Source: Vibrio xiamenensis (GTDB taxonomy: Bacteria > Pseudomonadota > Gammaproteobacteria > Enterobacterales > Vibrionaceae). Taken from it: a stretch of 64,000 nucleotides of DNA. The notes under the pieces were generated by a model, which did no database searches, was not told where the DNA came from, and was given only the letters and a program-made list of their open reading frames with translations. The position numbers and the translations under genes were made by a program. The stretch covers positions 1 to 64,000 of the forward strand of contig NZ_FNDD01000031.1 of NCBI RefSeq assembly GCF_900100015.1, read 5' to 3'. Positions 48,113 through 60,804 of this stretch are shown piece after piece (positions within the stretch are counted from its first letter, which is position 1; each line of letters opens with the position of its first letter).

Positions 48113-49738
48113 ATGGATTCTCAACGTAATATCCTGTTAATCGCGCTAGCACTGGTTTCTTTTCTGCTTTTCCAACAATGGCAAACAGCAAAGAACCCAG
48201 CTCCTCAGCCGGTTGAACAGACTCAATCAAGCAGCTCGCTACCTGCGCCGTCACTGGCTGATGATTTAGACCCGGCTCCTGGAGCAACTCAGGCATCGGC
48301 AAAAACCATTACCGTTAAAACTGATGTATTGACTCTGTCTATTGACACAGTTGGTGGTGATGTCGTTACTGCAAAACTAAACAAATACGACGAAGAGCTT
48401 GATTCTAATACTCCTTTTGTATTGCTAAAGAATTCACCTAGCCACCAATTTATCGCCCAAAGCGGTCTGATTGGCGCTCAAGGTATCGATTTAACCAGCA
48501 ACAATCGTCCTAGCTACCAAGTTCAAGGCGATAGCTTCACTCTGGACGAAGGCCAGGATGAACTTCGCGTTCCAATGACTTACAGCGCAAACGGCATTGA
48601 TTACACCAAGACTTTCGTTCTCAAGCGTGGCAGCTACGCAATGGACGTCGTTTATGATGTAGCTAACCACTCAGGCAGCAATGCAACGGTTGGTATGTAC
48701 GCGCACTTACGTCAAAGTGTTGTCGATGACGGTGGCAGCATCACTATGCCGACTTACCGCGGCGGTGCTTACTCAAGCGAAGACACTCGCTACAAAAAAT
48801 ACAGCTTTGACGATATGCAAGACCGCAACCTGTCTATCCCGCTACCAAGCGGTAAAGGCTGGGCGGCTATGATTCAACACTATTTCGCCACCGCATGGAT
48901 TCCGCGTAACGAGCCAGGTACTAGCCTTTACACTCGCGTTATCGGCAACGTTGGCGATATCGGTCTGCGCATGCCAAACAAAACCATCGCAGATGGTAGC
49001 CAAGCGGAAATGAAAGCGACACTTTGGGTTGGACCTAAACTGCAAGACCAAATGGCGGCAGTGGCTCCAAACCTAGACTTGGTAGTTGACTACGGTTGGC
49101 TATGGTTTATCGCAAAACCTCTTCACTCACTGCTTTCATTCATTCAAAGCTTCGTGGGTAACTGGGGTGTAGCAATCATGTGCTTGACCTTCATCGTTCG
49201 TGGCGCAATGTACCCACTAACCAAAGCGCAATACACCTCAATGGCCAAAATGCGCATGCTGCAACCTAAATTGGCTGCAATGCGTGAACGTATCGGTGAT
49301 GATCGCCAACGTATGAGCCAAGAGATGATGGCGCTGTACAAGCAAGAGAAAGTAAACCCATTGGGTGGCTGTCTACCGCTAGTACTGCAAATGCCAATCT
49401 TCATCTCGCTCTACTGGGCATTGATGGAATCGGTTGAGCTTCGTCACTCACCATTCTTTGGTTGGATTCATGACTTGTCAGCGCAAGACCCTTACTACAT
49501 CTTGCCGATCCTAATGGGTGCAAGTATGTTCATGATCCAAAAAATGAGCCCATCAACAGTAACGGATCCAATGCAGCAAAAGATCATGACCTTTATGCCG
49601 GTGATGTTTACTGCATTCTTCTTGTTCTTCCCATCAGGCCTAGTACTTTACTGGTTGGTGTCGAACGTAGTGACGCTGATTCAGCAAACTCTGATTTATA
49701 AGTCACTAGAGAAAAAAGGCTTACACTCCAAGAAGTAA
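48113..49738 (+). CDS. yidC: Membrane protein insertase YidC
   Basis: Inner-membrane insertase acting alone or with SecYEG. The 541-residue product (E. coli 548) starts [20 protein letters not shown] with the first transmembrane helix, followed by the large periplasmic beta-sandwich domain (about residues 60-320) and five C-terminal helices with [18 protein letters not shown] and [20 protein letters not shown]. The hydrophilic-groove arginine lies in [11 protein letters not shown]. Terminator follows at 49756. Confidence 0.98.
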   Translation: MDSQRNILLIALALVSFLLFQQWQTAKNPAPQPVEQTQSSSSLPAPSLADDLDPAPGATQASAKTITVKTDVLTLSIDTVGGDVVTAKLNKYDEELDSNTPFVLLKNSPSHQFIAQSGLIGAQGIDLTSNNRPSYQVQGDSFTLDEGQDELRVPMTYSANGIDYTKTFVLKRGSYAMDVVYDVANHSGSNATVGMYAHLRQSVVDDGGSITMPTYRGGAYSSEDTRYKKYSFDDMQDRNLSIPLPSGKGWAAMIQHYFATAWIPRNEPGTSLYTRVIGNVGDIGLRMPNKTIADGSQAEMKATLWVGPKLQDQMAAVAPNLDLVVDYGWLWFIAKPLHSLLSFIQSFVGNWGVAIMCLTFIVRGAMYPLTKAQYTSMAKMRMLQPKLAAMRERIGDDRQRMSQEMMALYKQEKVNPLGGCLPLVLQMPIFISLYWALMESVELRHSPFFGWIHDLSAQDPYYILPILMGASMFMIQKMSPSTVTDPMQQKIMTFMPVMFTAFFLFFPSGLVLYWLVSNVVTLIQQTLIYKSLEKKGLHSKK

Positions 49739-49755
49739 AAGCAAATTGACTTGAT

Positions 49756-49782
49756 AAAGGCGGCCTAAAAGGTCGCCTTTTT
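49756..49782 (+). terminator. Rho-independent terminator after yidC
   Basis: Stem AAAGGCGGCC / GGTCGCCTTT (one G-U pair) with loop TAAAA, followed by a T-rich run. Confidence 0.88.
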
Positions 49783-49859
49783 GTTTTTGGCTGATTACAA
49801 TTCAGCTAATCATTTAATCCACAGAGTTGGCATTCAATACACCAACCACAGGCAAAACT

Positions 49860-51221
49860 ATGACCACAGAGACCATTGTTGCTCAAGCGACCGCATTAGG
49901 TCGTGGTGGCGTCGGAATCATTCGTGTTTCAGGCCCGCTCGCGGCACACGTTGCACGCGAAGTCACCGGCAAAGAATTACGTCCTCGCTACGCAGAATAC
50001 CTGCCATTTAAAGCGCAAGACGGTATGCAACTTGACCAAGGCATCGCACTTTTCTTCCCTAATCCAAACTCGTTTACGGGTGAAGATGTGCTCGAACTGC
50101 AAGGTCATGGTGGCCCAGTCGTGATGGACATGTTGATTAATCGCATCCTCAAGATTGAAGGTATTCGCACCGCTAAGCCAGGTGAGTTCTCTGAACGGGC
50201 ATTCCTTAACGATAAGCTTGATTTAGCCCAAGCTGAAGCGATAGCCGACCTTATCGACGCCAGTTCTGAGCAAGCTGCCAAGTCCGCGCTACAGTCGCTA
50301 CAAGGGGCATTTTCCAGCCGAATTAATCAGCTGGTGGAATCGCTCATCCATCTGCGTATTTACGTTGAAGCGGCGATTGATTTTCCAGAAGAAGAGATCG
50401 ACTTTTTGGCTGACGGTAAAGTGGCCAGCGATTTACAAGCCATCATCGATAACCTCAACTCAGTGCGTAAAGAAGCCAACCAAGGCGCGATTTTACGTGA
50501 AGGGATGAAAGTGGTGATCGCAGGGCGTCCTAACGCAGGTAAATCGAGCTTGCTTAACGCTTTATCAGGTAAAGAGTCTGCGATTGTAACCGATATCGCC
50601 GGCACCACTCGCGACGTACTGCGCGAGCACATCCACATTGATGGTATGCCATTGCACATCATCGATACCGCAGGTCTGCGCGTCGCTTCTGATGAAGTCG
50701 AACGCATTGGTATTGAACGAGCTTGGGAAGAAATCGCTCAAGCGGATCGAGTGCTATTTATGGTTGATGGCACCACCACAGACGCCACCGATCCTCGTGA
50801 GATTTGGCCAGATTTTGTCGATCGTTTGCCACCCGAAATGGGCATGACGGTCATTCGCAACAAAGTTGATCAAACTAAAGAGTCTCTTGGTATTTGCCAC
50901 GTAAACTCACCAACCCTGATTCGCCTTTCCGCGAAAACCGGTGATGGTGTTGATGCGCTACGCTCGCATCTTAAAGAGTGTATGGGCTTTGCTGGTAATA
51001 GCGAAGGCGGCTTTATGGCACGTCGACGTCACCTCGAAGCAATTGAGCATGCCGCGCAGCACTTAGATACCGGACAGCAACAGCTAGAAGGCTATATGGC
51101 AGGTGAAATATTGGCGGAAGAGTTACGTATTGCTCAGCAATATTTAAGTGAAATCACTGGCGAATTCAGCTCTGACGATTTACTTGGCCGTATTTTCTCT
51201 TCATTCTGTATCGGCAAATAA
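49860..51221 (+). CDS. mnmE: tRNA modification GTPase MnmE (TrmE)
   Basis: With MnmG it installs the 5-carboxymethylaminomethyl/5-aminomethyl group on U34 of certain tRNAs. The 453-residue product has the folate-binding N-terminal domain, a helical domain with the GTPase inserted (G1 [14 protein letters not shown] about residue 222, G3 DTAGL about 269, G4 NKVD about 334) and the invariant C-terminal CIGK with the catalytic cysteine. The ATG at 49860 ([19 protein letters not shown]) is the family start. Its partner mnmG lies 950 bp downstream, across oriC. Confidence 0.98.
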   Translation: MTTETIVAQATALGRGGVGIIRVSGPLAAHVAREVTGKELRPRYAEYLPFKAQDGMQLDQGIALFFPNPNSFTGEDVLELQGHGGPVVMDMLINRILKIEGIRTAKPGEFSERAFLNDKLDLAQAEAIADLIDASSEQAAKSALQSLQGAFSSRINQLVESLIHLRIYVEAAIDFPEEEIDFLADGKVASDLQAIIDNLNSVRKEANQGAILREGMKVVIAGRPNAGKSSLLNALSGKESAIVTDIAGTTRDVLREHIHIDGMPLHIIDTAGLRVASDEVERIGIERAWEEIAQADRVLFMVDGTTTDATDPREIWPDFVDRLPPEMGMTVIRNKVDQTKESLGICHVNSPTLIRLSAKTGDGVDALRSHLKECMGFAGNSEGGFMARRRHLEAIEHAAQHLDTGQQQLEGYMAGEILAEELRIAQQYLSEITGEFSSDDLLGRIFSSFCIGK

Positions 51222-51255
51222 TTCAACGACAAGCGATGCTTAACAAGGACAACGC

Positions 51256-51690
51256 ATGATACAAATCATTACCGGCAGCACTTTAGGTGGTGCGGAATAT
51301 GTGGGCGATCATTTAAGTGATCTCCTCATCGAACAAGGCCACGAGACCACTATCCACAACCAACCTGATTTGGCAGAGATCCCCGCACAAGGCACTTGGT
51401 TGATCATCACGTCAACCCATGGAGCGGGGGATTATCCAGACAATATCCAACCCTTTATTGCCGCGCTACAAGACACGCCACCACGCATGAGTAACGTTAA
51501 GTATGCCGTGATCGCGATTGGCGACTCTAGCTACGATACGTTCTGTGAAGCAGGCAAACACGCCTACGATTTACTGCAAGATATTGGCGCAACCCCAATA
51601 ACGGATTGCTTAACCATCGACGTAACTGTCGATGCATTGCCAGAAGAAGCTGCGGAAGCGTGGTTAAAAGAGCATATTGAGCAGTTCTAA
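51256..51690 (+). CDS. mioC: FMN-binding protein MioC (flavodoxin-like)
   Basis: A 144-residue flavodoxin-fold protein (E. coli 147) with the FMN-phosphate loop [14 protein letters not shown] and the [12 protein letters not shown] and [15 protein letters not shown] loops. It borders oriC, as in E. coli, where transcription of mioC runs into the origin; here too the gene reads towards oriC, but a strong terminator stands between. Confidence 0.95.
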   Translation: MIQIITGSTLGGAEYVGDHLSDLLIEQGHETTIHNQPDLAEIPAQGTWLIITSTHGAGDYPDNIQPFIAALQDTPPRMSNVKYAVIAIGDSSYDTFCEAGKHAYDLLQDIGATPITDCLTIDVTVDALPEEAAEAWLKEHIEQF

Positions 51691-51710
51691 ATCATCATAA
51701 TGATAAAAAA

Positions 51711-51734
51711 AAGCAGCCTAGAGCTGCTTTTTTT
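51711..51734 (+). terminator. Rho-independent terminator between mioC and oriC
   Basis: Stem AAGCAGC / GCTGCTT, loop CTAGA, preceded by A-tract and followed by seven T; would shield oriC from mioC transcription. Confidence 0.9.
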
Positions 51735-51739
51735 ATACA

Positions 51740-52125
51740 TCAGATAGGGACTAAGTTGGGGATAATCGGTGACTGAAAAAAATACCGTTCATTATTTAAC
51801 CAATTGAGCTGTGTATAAATAGATCGTTTTCCAGTGATTAACCTATAGTTATCCAAATGATAACTTTGAAGGTAACCACCCCTTGTGTATAAGTGCCAAT
51901 TTTGATCCCAGCTAATCCTCGCTTAGATCAGGATCAGATCACATGATATGATCCATTTCAGATCCATGATCTTGTTGATCATTTTTCGGTTATCCACAAA
52001 GATCGTCGATCCTAATAATAGTACTAATAAAAAAGATCTCTATATAGATCTTATATATATTAAGTATCAGGACCTTAAATTAAAAAATACAAAACCGATT
52101 TTCTCTGTGTTGGAAAGAAGGTAGA
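51740..52125. other. oriC: Chromosome I replication origin, oriC
   Basis: A gene-free 386-bp segment between mioC and mnmG with 13 GATC (Dam) sites from 51822 to 52050. DnaA boxes: TTATCCACA (51990-51998), TGTGTATAA (51810-51818 and 51884-51892), TTATCCAAA (51849-51857) and the weaker TGGGGATAA (51757-51765), in an order resembling E. coli R1, R2, R3. The mnmG side holds an AT-rich unwinding region (52013-52100) with GATCT-led 13-mer-like repeats at 52035 and 52047 and an in-phase TAA/TAG/TAC triplet track at 52013-52030. The placement and direction match the E. coli origin. Confidence 0.93.
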
Positions 52126-52176
52126 ATGTCGCTCTTTTATCTATCTCATACTCGCTTGGATACCAGAGGTCGGTTC

Positions 52177-54072
52177 ATGCTTTACCACGAAACATTTGAC
52201 GTCATCGTAGTTGGTGGCGGTCATGCAGGAACGGAAGCCGCACTTGCAGCAGCAAGAACAGGGCAAAAAACCCTCTTATTGACTCACAATATTGATACTT
52301 TAGGTCAAATGTCATGCAACCCAGCAATTGGTGGCATCGGCAAAGGACACTTAGTCAAGGAAGTTGATGCTATGGGCGGTTTGATGGCAGAAGCCATCGA
52401 TCACGCTGGTATCCAGTTCAGAACATTAAATGCATCGAAAGGCCCGGCAGTTCGAGCCACCCGTGCTCAAGCTGATCGCGCTCTTTACAAAGCTTATGTT
52501 CGCCACGCTCTTGAAAACGCTCCTAATCTGACGTTATTCCAACAGTCAGTGGATGATCTGATTGTTGAAAATGATCAAGTCCGTGGAGTTGTGACTCAAA
52601 TGGGCCTTAAATTTCACTCTAAAGCGGTTGTATTGACCGTTGGCACCTTCCTTGGTGGAAAGATCCATATTGGCCTAGAAAACTTCGCAGGAGGCCGCGC
52701 AGGCGATCCTCCATCGATCGCTCTTGCTGATCGTTTGCGTGCTTTACCGTTTCGCGTTGATCGCTTGAAAACCGGTACACCACCACGCATTGACGCGCGC
52801 AGTGTCGATTTTTCTCAGCTAGAAGCACAACATGGTGATAACCCAACACCGGTGTTTTCATTCATGGGTAAACGTGAGCATCATCCGCATCAAATTCCTT
52901 GTTACATCACTCACACCAATGAGAAAACTCATGATGTGATTCGTAACAACCTTGATCGTAGCCCAATGTATTCAGGGGTTATTGAAGGTATTGGTCCGCG
53001 TTACTGTCCGTCAATTGAAGACAAAGTGATGCGTTTTGCGGATAAGAACAGCCACCAAATCTTTATCGAACCTGAAGGGTTAAATACTCACGAACTTTAT
53101 CCAAATGGCATCTCCACCAGCTTGCCATTTGATGTTCAAGTCAAGATCGTTCAATCAATGAAAGGTTTTGAAAACGCGCATATTGTTCGTCCAGGTTACG
53201 CGATTGAATACGATTTCTTTGATCCTCGCGATCTCAAACAAACCTACGAAACTAAGTTTGTGTCTGGTCTGTTCTTTGCGGGACAAATCAACGGCACCAC
53301 GGGTTACGAAGAGGCTGCAGCCCAGGGCTTGATGGCGGGTCTGAACGCGAGTTTGTTCAGTCAAGACAAAGAGGGTTGGAGCCCACGACGCGATCAGGCC
53401 TACATGGGCGTGTTAATCGATGATCTTTCTAGCATGGGTACCAAAGAGCCGTACCGCATGTTTACCTCGCGTGCGGAATACCGTTTGTTACTGCGTGAAG
53501 ACAATGCTGATTTACGTTTGACTGAAAAAGCCCATGAGCTTGGTTTGATCGATGAAAACCGCTGGATGCGTTTTAATCAGAAAATCGAAAACATTGAAGC
53601 TGAGCGTCAACGTTTGAGCAGTTTGTGGGTTAATCCAAATTCTCAAGGCATTGAGAAATTGAATGGATTACTCAAAACTCCAATCGTACGCGAAGCCAGT
53701 GGTGAAGATCTGCTGCGTCGTCCAGAAATGACATACGATCAACTGGTTGAACTTGAAGCCTTTGCTCCTGCGTTGGCTGATGATCAAGCGGCAGAACAAG
53801 TTGAAATTCAAGTTAAGTACGAAGGTTACATTAAGCGCCAGCATGACGAGATTGAGAAATCGCTGCGCCATGAACACACTAAGTTGCCATTCGATCTTGA
53901 TTACCGCGATGTAAAAGGGTTATCAAACGAAGTGGTGGCCAAACTCAACGAAGCCAAACCTGAAACCTTAGGCATTGCTTCGCGTATTTCAGGTATCACG
54001 CCTGCAGCCATCTCGATTCTGTTAGTCCACCTCAAAAAGCAAGGGCTACTGAAGAAGGGAGAGGCAGCATAA
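52177..54072 (+). CDS. mnmG: tRNA uridine-5-carboxymethylaminomethyl modification enzyme MnmG (GidA)
   Basis: FAD-dependent partner of MnmE. The 631-residue product has the FAD-binding [19 protein letters not shown] near residue 13, the family signatures [28 protein letters not shown] and [16 protein letters not shown], and the C-terminal helical MnmE-binding region. The ATG at 52177 with AGAGGT upstream is the family start; an ORF start at 52126 would run into the likely promoter (TAGAAT, 52122-52127). Its stop overlaps the rsmG start by one base. Confidence 0.98.
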   Translation: MLYHETFDVIVVGGGHAGTEAALAAARTGQKTLLLTHNIDTLGQMSCNPAIGGIGKGHLVKEVDAMGGLMAEAIDHAGIQFRTLNASKGPAVRATRAQADRALYKAYVRHALENAPNLTLFQQSVDDLIVENDQVRGVVTQMGLKFHSKAVVLTVGTFLGGKIHIGLENFAGGRAGDPPSIALADRLRALPFRVDRLKTGTPPRIDARSVDFSQLEAQHGDNPTPVFSFMGKREHHPHQIPCYITHTNEKTHDVIRNNLDRSPMYSGVIEGIGPRYCPSIEDKVMRFADKNSHQIFIEPEGLNTHELYPNGISTSLPFDVQVKIVQSMKGFENAHIVRPGYAIEYDFFDPRDLKQTYETKFVSGLFFAGQINGTTGYEEAAAQGLMAGLNASLFSQDKEGWSPRRDQAYMGVLIDDLSSMGTKEPYRMFTSRAEYRLLLREDNADLRLTEKAHELGLIDENRWMRFNQKIENIEAERQRLSSLWVNPNSQGIEKLNGLLKTPIVREASGEDLLRRPEMTYDQLVELEAFAPALADDQAAEQVEIQVKYEGYIKRQHDEIEKSLRHEHTKLPFDLDYRDVKGLSNEVVAKLNEAKPETLGIASRISGITPAAISILLVHLKKQGLLKKGEAA

Positions 54073-54704
54073 TGAACGCGCTGCGTGAACAACTTGATGC
54101 ATTAATCGCTAAAACCGATTTAGAAGTGTCCGATCAGCAAAGAAGCCAACTCGTTGGCTATGTCCAATTGTTGGACAAATGGAATAAAGCGTATAATCTG
54201 ACATCTGTGCGCAACCCAAGTGATATGTTAGTTAAGCATATTCTTGATAGTATAGTGGTCAGTACTCACTTACGTGGTGAGCACTTTATTGATGTGGGCA
54301 CAGGTCCTGGTTTACCAGGAATACCGTTGGCGATAATGAATCCACAGAAACAATTCACCCTGCTCGACAGCCTGGGAAAACGGATTCGATTTATCAAGCA
54401 AGTGATTCACGAGCTTAAGATCGAAAATGTGACCCCTGTCCAAAGTCGAGTTGAAGAATTTCAACCTCCAGTCAAATTTCATGGTGTACTAAGTCGAGCA
54501 TTTGCTTCAATGGTCGATATGGTTAATTGGTGTCATCATTTACCAGACGAGAAAGAGGGTGTGTTTCTGGCATTGAAAGGTCAAAAGCCTGACGATGAAA
54601 TTGCGCTACTCCCCGACTGGTGTTCTGTGATCGATATCAAGGCGTTGAGCGTTCCCCAATTAGAGGGTGAGCGCCATCTTGTAATCTTATCGCGCAAGGG
54701 ATAA
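54072..54704 (+). CDS. rsmG: 16S rRNA m7G527 methyltransferase
   Basis: SAM-dependent methylation of G527 of 16S rRNA. The 210-residue product (E. coli GidB 207) has [12 protein letters not shown], the SAM loop [15 protein letters not shown] and SRAFASM. It is coupled to mnmG by TAATG overlap. Loss of rsmG is known to give low-level streptomycin resistance in other bacteria; the copy here is intact. Confidence 0.97.
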   Translation: MNALREQLDALIAKTDLEVSDQQRSQLVGYVQLLDKWNKAYNLTSVRNPSDMLVKHILDSIVVSTHLRGEHFIDVGTGPGLPGIPLAIMNPQKQFTLLDSLGKRIRFIKQVIHELKIENVTPVQSRVEEFQPPVKFHGVLSRAFASMVDMVNWCHHLPDEKEGVFLALKGQKPDDEIALLPDWCSVIDIKALSVPQLEGERHLVILSRKG

Positions 54705-54718
54705 CAGCGAGGTTCATC

Positions 54719-55492
54719 GTGGGTAAAATTGTAGCAATCGCCAACCAAAAAGGTGGCGTTGGAAAAACAACAACGTGTATTAACTTAGCGGCATCAATGG
54801 CGGCGACCAAGCGTAAGATCTTAGTTGTCGATCTCGATCCGCAAGGTAATGCCACTATGGCCAGCGGCGTCGATAAATACCAAGTCGATGCAACCGCGTA
54901 TGAGTTGTTAGTTGAAGATGTGCCATTTGAAGAAGTGGTGTGCAAAAAAACCACTGGCCATTATGATTTGATTCCTGCTAACGGTGACGTAACGGCCGCT
55001 GAAATTAAATTAATGGAAGTGTTCGCGCGCGAAGTTCGCTTGAAAAATGCATTGGCGAGCGCCCGTGAGCATTACGATTTTATTTTTATTGATTGTCCAC
55101 CAGCGCTGAATTTACTGACCATCAATGCGATGGCTGCGGCCGACTCCGTGTTGGTCCCAATGCAATGTGAGTATTTCGCTCTGGAAGGTTTAACCGCATT
55201 GATGGACACCATTAGCAAGCTGTCTGCTGTGGTAAATGAAAATCTTAAAATTGAAGGTTTGCTGCGTACTATGTACGATCCACGCAACCGACTATCAAAC
55301 GAAGTGTCTGAGCAGCTTAAAAAACACTTCGGCAATAAAGTTTACCGTACCGTTATTCCACGTAATGTGCGCTTAGCTGAAGCGCCAAGCCACGGTAAAC
55401 CAGCAATGTATTACGACAAGTATTCTGCCGGTGCGAAATCTTATTTGGCGCTCGCGGGTGAAATGCTGCGTCGTGAAGAAGTTGCTGCTTAA
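54719..55492 (+). CDS. parA: Chromosome partitioning ATPase ParA (Soj; ParA1 type)
   Basis: Walker-type partition ATPase that positions the origin through ParB-parS. The 257-residue product begins at a GTG preceded by GCGAGG and has the deviant Walker A QKGGVGKTTTCINLA, the A' motif VVDLDPQGNAT and Walker B FIFIDCPPALN. The short N-terminus without helix-turn-helix marks it as chromosomal type Ib-like ParA rather than a plasmid type Ia. It lies between rsmG and parB. Confidence 0.97.
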   Translation: MGKIVAIANQKGGVGKTTTCINLAASMAATKRKILVVDLDPQGNATMASGVDKYQVDATAYELLVEDVPFEEVVCKKTTGHYDLIPANGDVTAAEIKLMEVFAREVRLKNALASAREHYDFIFIDCPPALNLLTINAMAAADSVLVPMQCEYFALEGLTALMDTISKLSAVVNENLKIEGLLRTMYDPRNRLSNEVSEQLKKHFGNKVYRTVIPRNVRLAEAPSHGKPAMYYDKYSAGAKSYLALAGEMLRREEVAA

Positions 55493-55519
55493 TAATATTA
55501 ACTAAAGGAATTCATCTAC

Positions 55520-56398
55520 ATGTCTAAACGTGGTTTAGGTAAAGGGCTTGATGCTCTGCTTTCTACAAGTTCTGTGGCTCGTGAAAAACAGCAAACGGCG
55601 ATTCAAAGCCAAGCGTTGTCTGCTGATGGTGAGTTAGTTGAACTGTCAGTATCAAGCTTGAAGCCAGGAGTTTACCAACCACGTAAAGATATGTCGCACG
55701 AAGCGCTTGAAGAGCTGGCTGCTTCGATTGAATCCCAAGGTATTATTCAGCCTATCGTCGTTCGACCTGTTGATGACAAATATGAAATCATCGCTGGTGA
55801 ACGTCGTTGGCGCGCAGCAAGGCACGCTGGGCTTCGCCAAGTGCCTTGTATTATCAAAGCTGTGGAAGATCGCGCTGCAATCGCGATGGCTTTGATTGAA
55901 AACATTCAGCGTGAAGATCTCAATGTTATTGAGGAAGCTCAAGCGCTGGAACGCCTCCAAGATGAGTTCACACTCACTCACCAACAAGTTGCTGACGTGA
56001 TCGGGAAATCCCGTGCGACCGTTAGTAACCTACTACGTCTGAACATGCTCGACGAGCAAGTGAAAACGTTAGTAGCCTCCAAACAGCTAGAAATGGGCCA
56101 TGCTCGAGCACTGTTGGTTCTTGAAAAAGACCAGCAAATTGAAATCGCTCACATGGTTGCCAAAAAGCAACTTACCGTCCGCCAAACTGAAAAAATTGTC
56201 AAAAAGTGTCTTGAACCACAGTCTGACGTAAAAAATGAGCCAGAAGACTTAGATGCGCAACAAATCTCGCATAAATTGGGTGAAAAACTCGGTGTAAAAG
56301 TGAATATTGTTCGTTCTAAGAGCGGCAAGGCAAAAATGACAATCAGTGTTGATGAACCTCACAAATTAGAACAGCTAATTGCCAAGCTCGAAGGCTAA
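55520..56398 (+). CDS. parB: Chromosome partitioning protein ParB (Spo0J)
   Basis: CTPase clamp that loads at parS and spreads. The 292-residue product starts SKRGLGKGLDALLS (ParA-contacting tail), followed by the ParB-N boxes LKPGVYQPRKDM, QPIVVRP and GERRWRAARHAG (CTP motif), a helix-turn-helix (THQQVADVIGKSRATVSNLL) and a C-terminal dimer domain. I find no perfect parS in the window; the nearest match is in recF. Confidence 0.97.
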   Translation: MSKRGLGKGLDALLSTSSVAREKQQTAIQSQALSADGELVELSVSSLKPGVYQPRKDMSHEALEELAASIESQGIIQPIVVRPVDDKYEIIAGERRWRAARHAGLRQVPCIIKAVEDRAAIAMALIENIQREDLNVIEEAQALERLQDEFTLTHQQVADVIGKSRATVSNLLRLNMLDEQVKTLVASKQLEMGHARALLVLEKDQQIEIAHMVAKKQLTVRQTEKIVKKCLEPQSDVKNEPEDLDAQQISHKLGEKLGVKVNIVRSKSGKAKMTISVDEPHKLEQLIAKLEG

Positions 56399-56496
56399 AT
56401 GAGATAATTGATCTAAATCAATTGTTCTTAAAAGCAATTATTTGTTGAGAAGTTGTCGGTTACTAAACAAAATTGTAACTTTTTACGCTGATTAGA

Positions 56497-56524
56497 TTGC
56501 AATCCAATTAGCTGACCGTATAAT
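56497..56524 (+). promoter_or_regulatory. Promoter of the atp operon
   Basis: -35 TTGCAA (56497-56502), 16-nt spacer, perfect -10 TATAAT (56519-56524), 66 bp before atpI. The 98 bp between parB and the -35 show no clear terminator. Confidence 0.75.
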
Positions 56525-56589
56525 TTCGCCAATTTCCCCACTGCAATTTAAGTTTTTAATAATGGGGATATTACTAGAGGTACGAATAC

Positions 56590-56979
56590 ATGGTGGCTGC
56601 GTTAGCTAGACCAGGACGAGAGCTTGCTAAGCGATTGTTGATGATCCAGTCGAGCGCGGTCATTTTAGTAGCAATAGGAACCACGCTAGCCGTGAATGCT
56701 GAATGGGGATTTTCAGCGCTGGTCGGTGGCGGCATTTTTGTCATCGCCAATACCGTATTCGCGACATGTGCATTTCTGTTTAGTGGAGCGCGGGCTGCAA
56801 AGAAAATTACAGCTTCGTTCTACACCGGAGAGGCACTGAAGATTCTCATCACGGTGGCACTCTTTTCCTTAGTCTACATGTATATGCAGGTGGAACTCGT
56901 TCCCCTTAAGCTAACCTATTTGCTGGCTCTCGGTATTAATATCTTTGCGCCAGTGCTATTCATTAACAACAAAAAATAG
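56590..56979 (+). CDS. atpI: ATP synthase protein I
   Basis: A 129-residue membrane protein with four predicted helices, starting VAALARPGRELAKRLLMIQ. AtpI helps assemble the c-ring but is dispensable in E. coli. First gene of atpIBEFHAGDC; atpB follows after 8 bp. Confidence 0.93.
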   Translation: MVAALARPGRELAKRLLMIQSSAVILVAIGTTLAVNAEWGFSALVGGGIFVIANTVFATCAFLFSGARAAKKITASFYTGEALKILITVALFSLVYMYMQVELVPLKLTYLLALGINIFAPVLFINNKK

Positions 56980-56984
56980 GATGA

Positions 56985-57800
<816 letters not shown>

Positions 57801-57862
57801 TCATTTTTAAGCTTTTTATTTGGGCATTTAGCCAACAACTATAAATAAATTGGAGATAGTAA

Positions 57863-58117
<255 letters not shown>

Positions 58118-58186
58118 TCACTTATTACGTCAGACAAACTGATTTGTCTCTGATTAACACTTAGTCCAAATAGAGGGGTAGCTGTT

Positions 58187-58657
58187 GTGAATATGAACGC
58201 AACTCTGCTAGGTCAAGCTTTCTCGTTCGCACTGTTTGTGTGGTTCTGCATGAAATATGTATGGCCGCCACTAATGAAAGCGATCGAAGAACGTCAGAAG
58301 AAAATTGCTGACGGTCTACAAGCAGCAGAACGTGCTGCAAAAGACTTGGATCTGGCACAAGCAAACGCTTCTGAGCAACTAAAAGAAGCGAAACGCACAG
58401 CAACTGAGATCATCGAGCAAGCTAACAAGCGCAAGTCTCAAATTGTTGAAGAAGCTCGCGAGGAAGCGAAGGCGGAACGCCAGAAGATCCTTGCGAAAGC
58501 AGAAGCGGAACTTGAAGCGGAACGTAATCGCGCACGCGATGAACTACGTAAGCAAGTTGCAACTCTGGCTGTAGCTGGTGCTGAGAAAATCCTTGAGCGT
58601 TCTATCGATAAAGATGCGCACAAAGATATTCTCGACAACATTACTGCAAAACTTTAA
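58187..58657 (+). CDS. atpF: ATP synthase Fo subunit b
   Basis: Peripheral stalk subunit: one N-terminal transmembrane helix ([20 protein letters not shown]) then a long charged coiled coil. The GTG at 58187 gives 156 residues, [10 protein letters not shown], aligning residue for residue with E. coli MNLNATILGQ; the ATG at 58193 would be two residues shorter. Confidence 0.97.
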   Translation: MNMNATLLGQAFSFALFVWFCMKYVWPPLMKAIEERQKKIADGLQAAERAAKDLDLAQANASEQLKEAKRTATEIIEQANKRKSQIVEEAREEAKAERQKILAKAEAELEAERNRARDELRKQVATLAVAGAEKILERSIDKDAHKDILDNITAKL

Positions 58658-58671
58658 GGGTGGGGGCGCTT

Positions 58672-59205
58672 ATGTCTGATTTGACAACAATTGCACGCCC
58701 CTATGCTAAAGCAGCCTTTGACTTTGCTGTGGAAAAGAATGAACTCGACCTTTGGGGTCAGATGCTTTCTTTTGCCGCTGAAGTCGCAAAAAACGAACAG
58801 ATGAGTGAATTCCTAACGGGTTCCGTTTCAGCCACTAAGGTTGCTGAAGTATTTGTTGCGGTTTGTGGCGAACAAGTCAACGCGCATGGCCAAAACTTTA
58901 TAAAGGTGATGGCTGAGAATGGTCGATTAGTGGCCCTTCCTGATGTTTGTAAGCAGTTCTTCTTGTTAAAACAAGAACATGAAAAAGAAATCGACGTCGA
59001 GGTTATCTCCGCCGTTGAGCTTTCAGAACAGCAACAAGCAGATATCAGCGCCAAACTTGAACAGCGTCTTGAACGCAAAGTGAAGCTGAATTGCAGTATA
59101 GATGAGGCCCTGCTTGGCGGGGTGATTATTCGAGCCGGAGACCTAGTCATCGATAACTCAGCACGTGGTCGTTTGAACCGCCTGAGCGATGCATTGCAGT
59201 CTTAA
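58672..59205 (+). CDS. atpH: ATP synthase F1 subunit delta
   Basis: Links the b2 stalk to the alpha3beta3 head. The ATG at 58672 ([20 protein letters not shown]) gives 177 residues, equal to E. coli; a start at 58660 would add four. The C-terminal signature [20 protein letters not shown] is intact. Confidence 0.98.
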   Translation: MSDLTTIARPYAKAAFDFAVEKNELDLWGQMLSFAAEVAKNEQMSEFLTGSVSATKVAEVFVAVCGEQVNAHGQNFIKVMAENGRLVALPDVCKQFFLLKQEHEKEIDVEVISAVELSEQQQADISAKLEQRLERKVKLNCSIDEALLGGVIIRAGDLVIDNSARGRLNRLSDALQS

Positions 59206-59218
59206 TGGGGATTGGAGC

Positions 59219-60760
59219 ATGCAACTTAATTCCACGGAAATTAGCGATCTAATCAAACAGCGTATTGAATCTTTCAACGTTGTTAGTGAAGCTCGCAATG
59301 AAGGTACTATCGTATCGGTAAGCGATGGTATCATCCGCATCCACGGCCTAGCGGACGTGATGCAAGGTGAAATGATTGAATTACCGGGCGGCCGTTATGC
59401 ACTAGCACTTAACCTTGAGCGTGACTCGGTTGGTGCGGTTGTAATGGGCCCATATGCCGACCTTAAGGAAGGCATGAAAGTAACAGGTACTGGTCGCATT
59501 CTTGAAGTGCCAGTTGGTCCAGAACTACTAGGTCGCGTAGTCAACACGCTAGGTGAGCCTATCGATGGTAAAGGTCCAATCGAAGCGAAATTGACTTCGC
59601 CTGTTGAAATGATTGCACCAGGTGTAATCGACCGTCAATCGGTTGATCAACCTGTACAAACTGGTTATAAGTCAGTTGACTCAATGATCCCAATCGGTCG
59701 TGGTCAGCGTGAGCTTATCATCGGTGACCGTCAGACCGGTAAAACCGCAATGGCGATCGATGCAATCATCAACCAAAAAGATTCTGGTATTTACTCTATC
59801 TACGTAGCAATCGGTCAAAAAGCTTCGACTATCGCTAACGTAGTTCGCAAACTAGAAGAGCACGGCGCGCTAGCTAACACTATCGTTGTTGTTGCTTCTG
59901 CTTCTGAATCTGCAGCGCTGCAATACCTTGCGCCATACGCAGGTTGTGCGATGGGTGAGTACTTCCGCGATCGCGGTGAAGATGCTCTGATTGTTTATGA
60001 TGATCTATCAAAACAAGCTGTTGCTTATCGTCAGATCTCTCTACTACTTAAACGTCCACCAGGCCGTGAGGCATTCCCGGGTGACGTATTCTACTTACAC
60101 TCTCGTCTACTAGAGCGTGCTGCTCGTGTAAACGCAGATTATGTAGAGCGTTTCACTAACGGTGAAGTGAAAGGTAAAACCGGTTCTTTGACTGCGCTAC
60201 CTATCATCGAAACTCAAGCGGGTGACGTATCTGCATTCGTACCGACTAACGTAATCTCGATTACCGATGGTCAGATCTTCCTACAAACTGAGCTATTCAA
60301 TGCTGGTGTTCGCCCTGCGGTTGACCCAGGTATTTCGGTATCTCGTGTAGGTGGTTCAGCGCAAACTAAGATCATTAAGAAACTATCTGGTGGTATCCGT
60401 ACTGCACTAGCTTCTTATCGTGAACTTGCAGCTTTTGCTCAGTTCTCATCGGATCTTGATGAAGCGACCAAGAAGCAGCTTAACCATGGTCAAAAAGTGA
60501 CAGAGCTTATGAAGCAAAAGCAATACGCTCCTATGTCTGTTTTCGACCAAGCGTTAACTATCTACGCTGCTGAGCGTGGCTACCTTGCCGACGTAGAACT
60601 GTCACAAGTTCTCGCGTTCGAAGAGGCTTTACTATCGTATGCTCGCGGTCAATACGCTGAATTAGCAGCTGAGATCGACAAGTCGGGTGCTTACAACGAT
60701 GACATCGAAGCTCAGCTGAAGAAGCTGGTTGACGATTTCAAAGCAACCCAATCTTGGTAA
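59219..60760 (+). CDS. atpA: ATP synthase F1 subunit alpha
   Basis: Non-catalytic nucleotide-binding subunit. 513 residues as in E. coli: [16 protein letters not shown] start, P-loop [15 protein letters not shown] (about residue 169), the arginine-finger region [13 protein letters not shown] (about 370). The ATG at 59219 with GGAG upstream is the family start. Confidence 0.99.
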   Translation: MQLNSTEISDLIKQRIESFNVVSEARNEGTIVSVSDGIIRIHGLADVMQGEMIELPGGRYALALNLERDSVGAVVMGPYADLKEGMKVTGTGRILEVPVGPELLGRVVNTLGEPIDGKGPIEAKLTSPVEMIAPGVIDRQSVDQPVQTGYKSVDSMIPIGRGQRELIIGDRQTGKTAMAIDAIINQKDSGIYSIYVAIGQKASTIANVVRKLEEHGALANTIVVVASASESAALQYLAPYAGCAMGEYFRDRGEDALIVYDDLSKQAVAYRQISLLLKRPPGREAFPGDVFYLHSRLLERAARVNADYVERFTNGEVKGKTGSLTALPIIETQAGDVSAFVPTNVISITDGQIFLQTELFNAGVRPAVDPGISVSRVGGSAQTKIIKKLSGGIRTALASYRELAAFAQFSSDLDEATKKQLNHGQKVTELMKQKQYAPMSVFDQALTIYAAERGYLADVELSQVLAFEEALLSYARGQYAELAAEIDKSGAYNDDIEAQLKKLVDDFKATQSW

Positions 60761-60804
60761 TTAGGTCGGTGGCAGTTTCTGCCACCAACTAAAGGAGAGT
60801 AACG

